Source of the DNA: Chrysophaeum taylorii
Lineage: Eukaryota; Sar; Pelagophyceae; Pelagomonadales; Pelagomonadaceae
DNA: 64,000 nt
Assembly: GCA_029834535.1 (NCBI GenBank)
Contig: JAQMWT010000040.1
Location: forward strand, 186,001 to 250,000
Direction: 5' to 3'
A program made the translations under genes and the position numbers. The notes beneath the pieces were generated by a model. The model made no database searches. It was not told where the DNA came from and saw only the letters and a program-made list of their open reading frames with translations. Below are positions 30,482-40,114 of the stretch, piece after piece (position 1 is the first letter of the stretch; each line of letters opens with the position of its first letter).

Positions 30482-31537
30482 TCTTTACAAGGGGAAGGAA
30501 CTCAGGCTTATTATTATTATTACGTTAGTAGTACTATATTGCTCTTGCCACATCAGTTCAGTCATTGGACGTGCTGCCATTGGTGCCAACCATTGCTATG
30601 ATGAGCATGTCGCGCGTCGTCGAAGGGCTGCTGCTGCTGCTGCCACCATGACCTGCGTTGACGCCAGCGCGCGCGAGGCACTGCCTAAATTGAATAGGCG
30701 ATCGACGAAGACGCAGCCCTGCAGGCGGTCGGCGAATAAATTTGAGGGGCGTCTAGTCCACTGCTGCGTCCGTCAGAGTTGAAACGTACGTGCGTTGCCG
30801 GAGGCGACGCGGATTGGGACGAGAGGTCCGGAGCCTGCCGCTGCAGTTGGACCGCAGCAACCCTCGGAGCAGCCAGAGTCTCCGCTGGAGGCATTTTGGG
30901 CTTGAAGCGGCTCTCACAGGAGGAGATAGAAGGTCATGGACGAGTGCAACCAGCTGCACGGCGGTACCTGGTGCTCTCCTACTCGGTGAAGAAGTACATC
31001 CTGGACGGCAACAAAATTTGGCGTCGTCGACGACCCTAAGTAATCGGCCCGCGCCGGTTTGGCCTGAAGTAATAATTAAGGCCCCAAAGAAGCTATAGTT
31101 GCGTGTGAAAAAAGATGCCAAGGTCGAGATCATGCTCTAGTACGGCGTTTATATCCCTGTGAGGTTGGAAGGGTCCTCCGGTGTTTGTCTTTCCGAGGAC
31201 TCATTGGTGGGTGGGTGGGCCGGGCCGCCCGCCGCCCATGTCGGCTCAGCTCGACCGCGGCGTGCGGAGGGCTCTTTGATAAGTTTCCGTCACGAACCGC
31301 CGGAAATACTACGAGAGAGAATTTATTCAACCGCAAACCAGGCGTCGGTCTACACACGGGGAAGAAGACCGTTTGTTTCCCGCGTCACAGAGTAGCGCCC
31401 TTTCCTGCGCTCCGTGGGCTCTGGTGCTGTGGTGACGTGGGATCGTATATTATACATTGTAACGAAATAATAAAGGATCGTTTGTTGTTGTTGTTGTTTT
31501 ATGTTGTTGTTGCCACAGGACGAGGTTCTTGAGAAGA
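30482..31537. other. Intergenic, with a short coding-like fragment
   Basis: No complete gene. On the plus strand about 30880-31036 reads GILGLKRLSQEEIEGHGRVQ and then ARRYLVLSYSVKKYILDGN before a stop. The R-Y-L-V-L-S-Y-S-V part recalls the RYLILIYSVEF segment of CCDC61/VFL3, but it diverges at once and no further family sequence is visible. The 3' end has a TTG/TTGTTG run (31485-31512) followed by a CCACAG that could be a splice acceptor just upstream of the phosphatase start. Confidence 0.4.
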
Positions 31538-32611
31538 ATGCACGTCTTTCTCAAGCGAGGCCCGCAGAAGGTGTTGCTCGAGCGCGAGCGCGCCTCGGAG
31601 GGTGCGTCGTCGGAGCACGAGGAGAATGTGCCGAGCCAAGTGGTAGGAGCATCGCGGCAGCGCGGGGACCTCAAGGTGGAGAGCCGCGACGTGATGTTGG
31701 CGGGGGAGGTCGCGAGGTCGGAGGGGCGCGCCGGGCGGTGCCGCGCGGGGTATCTGGTGAAGCAAGGGAACGTGAACACGCTGTCGTGGAAGCGACGGTG
31801 GTTCTCGTTGCGGGCGCCGTACCTGTTCTACTTCAAGAGCGATGCGGAGGCGGCGATCGGTGCCGTGTTTTTGGACGGGGCTACGGTCGACGCGCTCGCG
31901 ACCCGGGCGGCGCGGTACAAGAGCATCGTGACAGCCGCAGCGCCCGAGTGCCGCACCGAATCGGACCGGCGGCGGAGCTTTTTGCGGCGTGCGTTGGTCG
32001 CCGAGTCGACGACCAAAGACGAGGAGAGTCGCGTGCTGGTGCTGCAGAGCGCGTCGGGGAGAGAGTACGTTCTGGTGTCGGACACGCCCCGAGCGGCGTT
32101 GGCGTGGTTGGTGGCGCTCCGGGAAGCGATCGCGGGGCGCGTCGAGGGCCTCGAGGCGGAGGTTGTCGCGGCGAGGGCCGCCGCGGACATCGCGTCGCGG
32201 GAGGCGGGAGTCGCGCGCGAGGAGAGGGACGCGGCGCTTTTTACCCGGTCCGAGACGGAGCGGGAGCTCGCGGAAACGCGGGATCGCGCTTCCGCGGCGG
32301 AGGCGGATTTGAAGCGGCAGCGGGACAAAGCGCTCAGCGCGCTGGGGGTCGTCATCGCGCCGCAGGCCCGGGTCGCGCGCGCCTTCGAGCCGGCGTGCTT
32401 GCGCTTGTGGGTAGGCTCTTGGAACCTCGGGGCCGCCGAGCCGGTGAGCGGTCCGGGGCAACGGGGTCGCGCGGGGCGGTTGCTCCGGGAGGGGTTCGTG
32501 CCGCCTGGCTACGACATCTACCTCCTTGGGGTCCAGGAGGCGGTCTCCGAGTCCCTGTTCGACGCGGTTGCCTCGCTTCTCTCCGTCGACGACGTCGATC
32601 GCCTCGGCCTC

Positions 32612-32644
<33 letters not shown>

Positions 32645-34480
32645 TCGTCGGAGGTCGCGGCGGTGTCGACGGCCAGTCGCGCGAGGTCCCCGATGGGACG
32701 GCGGCGGCGGCAGCAGCAGCGACCAAGAGAACAAAATGGGGATGCTTCTGTAATTCCGGAAGAAGAGGAGGAGGAGGAGGAGGAGGAGGAGGAGACGATT
32801 CGGACGCCAACGCCGGGGCGCGCGTCGCGGTTCCGCGCGTTCGTCGCGAACAATTCTTCTCCGCGGGGGGATACCACCCCACACGAGGAGGAAGAGAACG
32901 ACGAGGAGGGGCTGGGACCGTCGTGCGAGGCGGCGCGGTGTCGCGACCGGGTCGAAGGACGCGGAGACGGATCAATCATCAACACAAAGTTCACGGGCGC
33001 TGCCGCGTACGCGAAGCGATCTCTCGTCGCGAACGGACGCGTCAAGGTCCTCGGGTGCGCGGCCCACTGCGTCCAGCAGTACTCCTCCAAGGGCGGCGTC
33101 GCGGCGGCCCTTTCGGTCGACGGAGTTTCGATTTGCTTCGCGACCGCGCACCTCGAAGCCAAGAAGCACCGCGAACGACGAAGACAGTACCGCGAACTCG
33201 TGAGCGTGTTGGGGGGTGCCCTCGTCGAGCCCGGGCTCGACCTGACGTCGCTGTTCGACGAAGTTGTGTTTTGCGGCGACCTCAACTACCGGCTCTGCGT
33301 GGGCGGATCCACGCTCGACGAGCGAACGACCGAGCCTCTCGACCCGGAAGCCGCCGTCGAGCTCCTCGAGAAGCGCGGCGGGTGCCGCGAGGCCATGGAG
33401 AAACACGATCAACTCAACGTCGAGCGGCGGTGCGAGGAGGTCTTTTACCGGTTCCTCGAACCCCTGCCGCCGCCCGACTTCGCGCCGACCTACAAGAAGT
33501 GGCCCGAAACGGAGAGAGAGCGGGCGCTTCTTCCCGTGTTCGCGCCGTCGTGGGCCGCCAAGACCTACGTCACGCGATACCGCGAACCTCTCTACAAGGG
33601 AGGGCGCACCAAGGACCGGACCCCGGGATTCTGCGACCGGATCCTCGCTCGGTCTTTGGACGAAAATACGGCGCGATTGTGGCCAGAAACTTTGAAGGCG
33701 GACGCGCTTCTCTCGAACGGCAGCTCTCCCCCGGTACGGGTCGAGGCCCACAACTACCGCGCGGCCCACGGCATGGAGGGCATGGCCGTCTCGGACCACA
33801 CGCCTGTCTACGCGACCTTCCGCCTCGGTTTGGACGAGCGACCGCGGGATAATGGTCTTTATTTTCCCGTCGCGAGGACGCCCGCGGCCCCGCCCCCCTC
33901 CGAATCGCGGGGCCTCTTCGAGCTTTTTATCTCGAACGTCCGGGCCGCCTGGGGCGAGACGGTCGTATCGCCGCTCGCCCTTCGCGTTCACCTCCGCTGT
34001 TTCGAGCCCGCCGACGTCAGCCTCGACTCGGGAGCTTGGCGGCCCCTGCTCGGGTGCCGGGGCATCTTCGCCTGCGCGGCCGACGGCCAGATCACCGACA
34101 CCCTCAAGCTTCGAATCGACGACCGTCGCGCGACGCGACCCTTCGCTCGATCCCACCTCCTCATCCGCGTTGCGGTCCCGGAGGTTTTCCTTCTCGAGAA
34201 TAAGAAACCGCAACAGGCCCTCTCGCGTTTCGCTCAGTGCGCGGTTCTCCTGGACCGCGCGCCCCTCGCCGAGGAGACCGATCTATCCCAGCCCCTCGAG
34301 CGCACCGGTCTTCCCTTCTACGCTATCGATCCGACCGACATGCGCCGCCACCGCGTCAACCTTCTCTTTACCCTCGCCCGCCGACCCCTGCCTCTACACC
34401 CCTCCGAGGAGGCGGCGGCGGGGTTCGTCGTAACATCACCACCATCATCATCATCATCATACAAGCAGATTCGAGCATAA
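31538..34480 (+). CDS. PH domain and inositol polyphosphate 5-phosphatase
   Basis: This 980-residue phosphoinositide phosphatase removes the 5-phosphate of PI(4,5)P2 or PI(3,4,5)P3 class substrates. A PH domain spans about residues 65-195 (AGYLVKQGNVNTLSWKRRWF at its start). A coiled coil follows at about 200-270. The 5-phosphatase core starts at about 288 with GSWNLGAA and GVQEAVSES near 331. It is interrupted by a low-complexity insert (T, E, R/Q runs, about 360-450), then resumes with FCGDLNYRLCVGG near 582, PGFCDRILARS near 695 and AVSDHTPVYATF near 751, the metal and catalytic motifs. The C-terminal 200 residues are C2-like or beta-rich. The first ATG is 31538. A CCACAG at 31512-31517 leaves open an upstream exon. 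Confidence 0.9.
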
Positions 34481-34553
34481 TATTATCTAAACTGGCGGAG
34501 GACAGCATTTTCGACGAGACGCGTGTTTGTGCGGCGGCGGCGGCGGCGACGCC

Positions 34554-34554
<1 letters not shown>

Positions 34555-34599
<45 letters not shown>
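34555..34599. repeat. (GA)n microsatellite
   Basis: About 22 GA dinucleotides just downstream of the phosphatase gene. Confidence 0.95.
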
Positions 34600-34602
<3 letters not shown>

Positions 34603-34620
34603 CCGCCGCCGCCGCCTAGT

Positions 34621-35098
34621 CCCAATCTCTAACCCCAGTAAGTTCACCTAATCCCAATAAGTTTCATATAAGTTCACCTGGTCAGTAAGTTCACCTAGTC
34701 CAAATCTCTAACCCCAGTAAGTTCACCTGGTCCCAGTAAGTTTCATATAAGTTCACCTGGTCAGTAAGTTCTCCCAGTAAGTTTCATATAAGTTCACCTG
34801 GTCAGTAAGTTCACCTAGTCCAAATCTCTAACCCCAGTAAGTTCACCTGGTCCCAGTAAGTTTCATATAAGTTCACCTGGTCAGGAAGTTCACCTAGCTC
34901 ACACCAACTCCTTTGAGCTCGTCGCTCTCGCCTCCGCCAATCTAAGCTGCTTTGATCCGCACGCGCCGCCAACCTTTGAGTTTACTCTAAAACCCTCAGT
35001 AAGTTCACCTGGTCCCAGTAAGTTCACCTGGTCACTCAGTTCACCTAGTCCCAATCTCAAACCTCAGTAAGTTCACCTGGCCCAGTAAGCTCACCTAC
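34621..35098 (+). repeat. GTAAGT-rich tandem repeat array
   Basis: A short unit, CAGTAAGTTCACCTGGTC, is repeated many times, mixed with a variant containing GTTTCATATAAGTTCACC. A longer unit of roughly 100 bases (ending TCCAAATCTCTAACCCCAG) recurs at least three times between 34621 and 34900. After a non-repeat break at about 34900-34995 the array resumes to 35098. Each unit carries CAG-TAAG-T, the consensus 5' splice-site core. The break contains the dispersed repeat shared with 27178-27232. There is no coding frame. Confidence 0.9.
34935..35001. repeat. Dispersed repeat related to 27178-27232
   Basis: This lies inside the interruption of the tandem array and shares AAGCTGCTTTGATC and AAAACCCTC with 27178-27232. 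Confidence 0.6.
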
Positions 35099-35856
35099 AG
35101 TGCGCGTGTAGACGCCGGGAGGGGGCTTATCGGTATTGCGCAGGACGTGTGGGGTAGGGCGGAGTCGTCGACCCGGAAGAGGAAAACCTCGGGGTTGCCG
35201 ATCGACAGAGAGGCACGTAGATCTGGACGTGACAGAAGACGGGCTTGTGGGCAAGAGGACGCGGACCTGGCGGGGCGTCTGGTCCTGGCTCTTGTTGATC
35301 GTTTGGCGTAGGCGGGCCTTAAGGGATACAGGTTGGAGGAGCCTCGGCGACAACGACACGATCGATCATGTATCTGGTACCGTTGCAGTGGCCGTACGAC
35401 GGGTCGAGGTTGCGAAGACTTTAAGCTCGCGATCAAAGTCAGCATGCCGTTGGTTGTCAGGGAGTTGAAAACTCGACTGTAAAGAGCGAGACGTCGGCTT
35501 CCGACCCAACCTAGTCGGCCGAAAATAACTCCGACGCCTCGTCTCCGGGAAAAAAAAGGCCGCGGTCATTTATGCGCGCGTTGTCAGCATCGACAACATC
35601 GTTTCGACGGGGCGTGAGAATGGCGCGCTGGCTAAAAGAGCCGCCGCGGGTCGTGGAAACAGTCTGCGAGGTCGCCGTAGACGGCTTGGAGGATCAATGC
35701 CTGCCTGGCTCGCGGGCCTAACTGATCCTTACCCTAAACCGAAGGATTTAGAGAAAAACAGACAAAAAACAAACAGACAAACATCTGTCGATTAGTAGTT
35801 AGGATTTTTTCGCAAACATTAATTACCCCCTTTAGTAGCTTTGTATCATTGTAGTG
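35099..35856. other. Intergenic, possible coding remnant on minus strand
   Basis: A minus-strand stretch at about 35105-35395 reads like coding sequence with breaks (RYMIDRVVVAEAPPTCIP, stop, then GPPTPNDQQEPGPDAPPG), but no family is recognisable. A long A/C-rich leader precedes the sulfatase. TTGTAG at 35846-35851, just before its first ATGs, could be a splice acceptor. Confidence 0.35.
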
Positions 35857-37416
35857 ATGATGAACATCTTGTGGTTGATCGTTGACGACCTCCGGCCGCA
35901 GCTCGGAAGCTACGGGCAAGGTGCCACTCTGACCCCCGCGCTCGACGCGCTCGCGGCAGAATCGGTGGTGTTCGAGATGGCATACGCGCAGTTCGCCGTG
36001 TGCGCGCCATCGCGAAACTCGTTCATGAGTGGGCGGCGGCCGGACAGGACCCAGGCCTTTAACTTCCTTGACGACTTTCGCGAGGTCGGCGCGAACTGGA
36101 CGACCCTCCCCGAACATTTTAAGAACAATGGGTACCTCACGCTTGGAGGCGGCAAGACGTTTCATCCTGACCTTCCGCCCGACTACGACGAGCCGTACTC
36201 GTGGTCGCAAGACGTTCCCTACTTTCCCTTTGTCGAGGATAGCTGCAACAACAGTGTGCCACCCTACAATTTTTCGGATGACGACATCTGCACGGTCGCC
36301 GACGGTTCGTCCCTCTTTGATTCGAAGATGGCAGTCGAGGCGATGAAATGGATCGACGAAGCGGGAGTAACCCCCTTCTTCTTCGCCGTCGGCATCCGCC
36401 GCCCGCACCTCCCGTGGATCGTGCCGCTCGAGTTCTACGACATGTACGCGAACGCGACGATTCCCGCGCTCTCGCAGCCGACGCTCCCCGAGGGCATCCA
36501 CAACATCGCGTGGTCGTCAGAAGCGTTTTCGAGGGCGACGCTCGGCGGCCGCGCGTACGCGAACAAAGGCCCCTTCGAGCCATCCTTCGATCCCAACGTG
36601 ACGGCGGAGCTCACGCGCGGCTACATGGTGGCGGTCTCCTGGGCGGACGCCCAGATGGGTCGCATTATAAACCACCTCGACGAGCGCGACGAGGAGAAAA
36701 ATACGATAGTAGTCGTCCACGGCGACCACGGCTACCAACTCGGCGAGAAGGCGTGCTGGACCAAGCACACGAACTTGGAGCTCGGCACGCGCGTTCCTTT
36801 GATTATCCGAGTCCCCGCCGCCGCGCGACAACCGAGGAGAGTCCGCGTTCCGGTCGAGCTGGTCGACTTGTATAAAACCCTCTCCGATCTCGCCCGGTTG
36901 CCGGAGCCCGAGCCGGGCGTGCAGGGCAAGTCGCTCGCAAAGTTCTTTTTCGAAAACAACAAAAGCACCACCACCACCGAGGAGACGCAGCAGTGGGCGG
37001 CGTATGCGCAGTACGACCGGTGCCCTACTCAATCCGAAATTGATAACGACGACGACGACAACAACAACGTCACGAAATTCCACGGGTCGTGCAAGCGCGT
37101 CGAGAAGGAAGACATATACTACATGGGGTACACGATTCGCACCCTCGCGTACCGCTACGTCTGCTGGATGCGCTTTGACGGCGCGACCCTCGCGGCCCGC
37201 TGGACCGACTGCGACCACCACCGACAACATAATAATAATGATGGCTCCTTTTTTTGTGCGCGCGAGCTCTACTACCACGGCGAGGAGGAGGACCTCGGCG
37301 ACTTTAATGGGTTCGAGACGACAAACCTCGCCTACAACGCGACATACCGCCCGGTGCGCGACGCGCTCCACGCCCGCCTCCGCGCCCACTTCCATCAGCC
37401 GCACAAAATTCGGTAG
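35857..37416 (+). CDS. Iduronate-2-sulfatase-like arylsulfatase
   Basis: Sulfatase of the iduronate-2-sulfatase type, expected to hydrolyse sulfate esters of sulfated polysaccharides. The 519-residue product has the metal-binding N-terminus ILWLIVDDLRPQLGSYG (Asp10, Asp11), the formylglycine signature CAPSR with the modifiable Cys at about residue 49, FFFAVGIRRPHLPW near 170, and VVVHGDHGYQLGEKACWTKH near 288. The C-terminal third contains Thr/Glu and Asn/Asp-rich insertions and several N-glycosylation sequons (NVT, NAT, NKS). There is no signal peptide on this start although the family is normally secretory, so a 5' exon may be missing; a TTGTAG acceptor-like site sits immediately upstream. 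Overall length fits the family without the signal. Confidence 0.9.
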   Translation: MMNILWLIVDDLRPQLGSYGQGATLTPALDALAAESVVFEMAYAQFAVCAPSRNSFMSGRRPDRTQAFNFLDDFREVGANWTTLPEHFKNNGYLTLGGGKTFHPDLPPDYDEPYSWSQDVPYFPFVEDSCNNSVPPYNFSDDDICTVADGSSLFDSKMAVEAMKWIDEAGVTPFFFAVGIRRPHLPWIVPLEFYDMYANATIPALSQPTLPEGIHNIAWSSEAFSRATLGGRAYANKGPFEPSFDPNVTAELTRGYMVAVSWADAQMGRIINHLDERDEEKNTIVVVHGDHGYQLGEKACWTKHTNLELGTRVPLIIRVPAAARQPRRVRVPVELVDLYKTLSDLARLPEPEPGVQGKSLAKFFFENNKSTTTTEETQQWAAYAQYDRCPTQSEIDNDDDDNNNVTKFHGSCKRVEKEDIYYMGYTIRTLAYRYVCWMRFDGATLAARWTDCDHHRQHNNNDGSFFCARELYYHGEEEDLGDFNGFETTNLAYNATYRPVRDALHARLRAHFHQPHKIR

Positions 37417-37480
37417 TGGTAGTGGTAGTCGTAGTCGTATTCGTTGCAGAGATGAGAGAAAGGCAGGTCTTGTATTGTTG

Positions 37481-38098
37481 TTAGAGGAGCTTTTTTGAGC
37501 GGAAGAAGCTTCTGAGGTAGATGATTTGCCAGCAAGAGAGGCCCAGGAGAACACCCATGGAGATCCAGCCCATAGTAGCGATGCGCGAGTCTTCGTCGGC
37601 CGCCGAACGTTGCTCGTCTTCCTCGCGCGCCAAACTAGAGTCCATCTCGACGCCGATCTCGCGCAGCATGGTCATCGACTTGTCGATCTGCTTGGAAATG
37701 GGCCCGAGGTGCTCGGTGTTGCCGTACTCCTTGACCGCAAAGCCCTCGGAGCTGACGGCGAGCGAAACGCGCTGCGTCTTCGAGTGATGGTTCTGGAGGC
37801 AGGCCTTGTGGAGGCCGGGTGTTTTGGTGGTGAAGGAGAAGTCGGTCTTCTCGTAGGTGAGGGCTTTGGAGAAGAGGAGCTTTTTGGTCGGGTCCTTGAG
37901 AGTCACTCTGACCTTGCTCTCCTTCTCGGGCTTCTTCGAGTCGTCGATGACCTGGAACTGCCAGCGGCCGAGGCTCTCGTCGGCGAACTGTTCGCCGATG
38001 CACCGTTTTGATGATCCGGGGACGTCGACGAGGAGGCTGTTGTCCGTATCAGCCGCGTGAGCGGCGACGACGAAGACCAAAAGCATTATTATCATCAT
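37481..38098 (-). CDS. p24/TMED family cargo receptor
   Basis: Type I membrane protein of COPI/COPII vesicles of the early secretory pathway. The 205-residue product has a signal peptide at 1-16 (IIMLLVFVVAAHA), then a GOLD domain with the conserved Cys pair at residues 33 and 100 (SSKRCIGEQF; HKACLQNHH). A coiled coil runs over about 135-165 and one transmembrane helix over about 176-195. The cytosolic tail YLRSFFRSKKLL has the FF motif for COPII and a C-terminal KKxx for COPI retrieval, both hallmarks of the family. The ATG at 38098 is the first of the MMIIM start, since the upstream frame is the antisense of the neighbour's Glu runs. It diverges from the UBX gene with 43 bp between start codons. 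Confidence 0.95.
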   Translation of the reverse strand: MMIIMLLVFVVAAHAADTDNSLLVDVPGSSKRCIGEQFADESLGRWQFQVIDDSKKPEKESKVRVTLKDPTKKLLFSKALTYEKTDFSFTTKTPGLHKACLQNHHSKTQRVSLAVSSEGFAVKEYGNTEHLGPISKQIDKSMTMLREIGVEMDSSLAREEDEQRSAADEDSRIATMGWISMGVLLGLSCWQIIYLRSFFRSKKLL

Positions 38099-38141
38099 CG
38101 GAACGACAACGGATCGATCACCGGTCTTCTTCCCTGAGACG
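38099..38141. promoter_or_regulatory. 43-bp bidirectional start region (p24 / UBX protein)
   Basis: The entire space between the two divergent ATGs is 43 bp. Both 5' UTRs and core promoters must therefore overlap each other or the coding regions. No clear TATA box is visible. Confidence 0.6.
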
Positions 38142-39578
38142 ATGATGGCGGGGGAAACGACGACCACGGAACCGGAGAGCAACAACGGGCACGCGCCGGC
38201 CAAGGTCGAGGAGGATGAGCTGCTGGAGGTGGACGCGGATGCGATCGAAGAAGAAGAAGAAGAAGAAGAAGATGAAGAAGAGGAGGAGGAGCTTGAAGAA
38301 GAAGAAGAAGAAGAAGAAGAGGCCTCCTCCGGGGGGATCGAGGAGGTCGTGTCGAGCTTCCAGCAAATCACGGGTCTCGGTGCGGTCGAGGCGCGGACGC
38401 TGCTCGAAATGTCCGAGTGGGACGTGGGCCGCGCGATCGAGATATACTACGCGGACGATCGGCGGCCGGACGAGCAGCGGCCGGAACATCGACCGCCGAG
38501 CGGTCGCGACGACCCCCCTACCGCGGCGAACGGCACCCCCCCGACGACGGTGTTCGGGCGGGTGATGAGCGTCGTGCGACGGGTTGCCTCGGGGCGACCC
38601 GCGGCGACGGGCCGCGACGCCGCGCGACGCTTTCTGCTCGACCTCGAGCCTCGGCTGACGACGCGGCCGGGACGACAGCTCCACCGGGCCTTCGTGCCGG
38701 GCGCCTACAAGCGCGCCGCGCAGACGGCGATGCGCGGGTCCAAGTCGCTCCTCGTGTACATCCACTCGCCCCTCCACCAGGACACGGACCAGTTTTGCCG
38801 CGAGGTTTTTGGGTGTCGGGAAGTGTCGACGTTCGTCCAGCAACACTTCGTCCTCTGGGGCGCCGATATCTCGAGCGCCGACGGCCACGTGCTGTCGGAG
38901 GCCCTCCGGGTGACGCGGTATCCCTTTCTCGCGCTCCTCGTCTGTCGCCCGGGCGGCCGCGAGGAGGTCGTCGACCGCCTCCAGGGCGAAACCGACCCGA
39001 CGATCGTCGTCGCGCGCCTCCGCGCGACCGTCGACCACCGCCGCGAGCAGATGGAGGCCCTGCGCCGCCAGGACGAGCTTCGCCGCGAGGAACGCCGCCT
39101 CCGACACGAGCAAGACCGCGAGTTCGAAGAATCCCTCGAGGCCGATCGTCGCAAGGCCGAGGCCGCGCGCCTCGAGCGAGAGCGCGAAGAGGCGGAGGCC
39201 CTGCGCGCTCGCGACCAAGCCGAGCGCGAGGCCCGCCTCGCCGAAGAAAAGCGCCTCGACGCCCAGCGCTCCACCGACCGCAAGCGCGCCCGCCTCGGGG
39301 ACGAGCCCCCCTCCGGGGGTTCCTCGAAAACGGCCCGCGTTCGCGTCCAACTACCCAACGGCGCCAAGGTCGACCGCCGCTTCCTCGCGACCCACACCGT
39401 GCAGCACCTCCGCGATTTTATCGACCTCTACCTCCAGGACAACAACCTCCCCATTACCGACTACTCCCTCGCTACAAACTATCCCCGCCGCGTCCTTTCT
39501 GACGACGTCCTCGACCATACCCTCGACCGAGCCGAACTCAACAACAAGGTCGTCTACGTGCAAGACCTCGAGGCCTGA
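38142..39578 (+). CDS. UBA-UAS-UBX protein (FAF2/UBXD8-like)
   Basis: Ubiquitin- and p97/Cdc48-binding adaptor of ER-associated degradation type. It has 478 residues. Acidic runs lie at about residues 30-62. A UBA-like three-helix domain spans about 65-105 (VVSSFQQITGLGAVEARTLL). A UAS thioredoxin-like domain spans about 170-300 (SKSLLVYIHSPLHQDTDQFC, then VLWGADISSADGHVLSEALR). A long Glu/Arg helix follows at about 300-390. The C-terminal UBX domain is at about 395-478 (ARVRVQLPNGAKVDRRF). The usual R-x-F-P p97 loop is not clearly present (TNYPRRVLSDD lies at that place). I see no hydrophobic hairpin between UBA and UAS, unlike animal FAF2, so it may be soluble. Start ATG 38142. Confidence 0.85.
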   Translation: MMAGETTTTEPESNNGHAPAKVEEDELLEVDADAIEEEEEEEEDEEEEEELEEEEEEEEEASSGGIEEVVSSFQQITGLGAVEARTLLEMSEWDVGRAIEIYYADDRRPDEQRPEHRPPSGRDDPPTAANGTPPTTVFGRVMSVVRRVASGRPAATGRDAARRFLLDLEPRLTTRPGRQLHRAFVPGAYKRAAQTAMRGSKSLLVYIHSPLHQDTDQFCREVFGCREVSTFVQQHFVLWGADISSADGHVLSEALRVTRYPFLALLVCRPGGREEVVDRLQGETDPTIVVARLRATVDHRREQMEALRRQDELRREERRLRHEQDREFEESLEADRRKAEAARLEREREEAEALRARDQAEREARLAEEKRLDAQRSTDRKRARLGDEPPSGGSSKTARVRVQLPNGAKVDRRFLATHTVQHLRDFIDLYLQDNNLPITDYSLATNYPRRVLSDDVLDHTLDRAELNNKVVYVQDLEA

Positions 39579-39782
39579 TAACTCGACCCTTCCGAACCTA
39601 CCGAGGGCCTCCGTCTCCTTTTTCTGTCTGTTCGCGCTTCTATCCTGCTCGCAACAACACCCGTTCCCTTTCTCGTGGATGCCGCCGCCGCCGCCGCGTC
39701 GACCGACGATCGGCGCGCTCCTTCTCCTGTCTTCTCGTCTCTGCTCCTTCTTTTTAGAACGATCGATCGAACGAACACTCCA

Positions 39783-39838
<56 letters not shown>

Positions 39839-40114
39839 AAACGTGTGTGGTGTTCTTCTTGCTGGCAGCGATCGAGAGGTACTTGCCCGCCCCGCCGCGC
39901 CCCGCCGCGCCGCGCCGCGCCGCTCGGGAAAGAGATAGAGCTTGAGTCACGCCTATATTATTATAACAGCAGCGCTGACAACAATACCACCACCACCACC
40001 ACCAAGAACAACGTAACAAAAAGAAAAATCATGACGATGATTGAGGAGATTATGATGACCTGACCTCTCCGGCGGGCGGTGGTCTGTTCTCCAGTCTAAA
40101 GGCAGGCCCCTTCC
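39579..40114. other. Intergenic, with (CTG)17 repeat
   Basis: The gap between two converging genes. It contains a pure (CTG)17 tract, CGC-rich GCCCCGCCGCGCC repeats near 39889-39921 and an ACCACC run near 39986-40003. No gene seen. Confidence 0.6.
39788..39838 (+). repeat. (CTG)17 trinucleotide repeat, non-coding
   Basis: Seventeen uninterrupted CTG units in the 3' flank of the UBX gene. Most other trinucleotide runs in the window encode Asp, Glu or Ser tracts in genes, whereas this one is outside any supported coding region. Confidence 0.95.

Noticed and set aside
28706-30601. Plus-strand frame opposite NEMF
   Set aside because: Shadow frame, Arg/Leu/His-rich without motifs.
31501-33852. 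Second plus-strand frame within the phosphatase gene
   Set aside because: Gly/Arg-rich shadow; the other frame holds all 5-phosphatase motifs.
34621-35098. CRISPR-like array
   Set aside because: Units are contiguous and nested with no unique equal-length spacers, and the DNA is eukaryotic; it is a tandem repeat.
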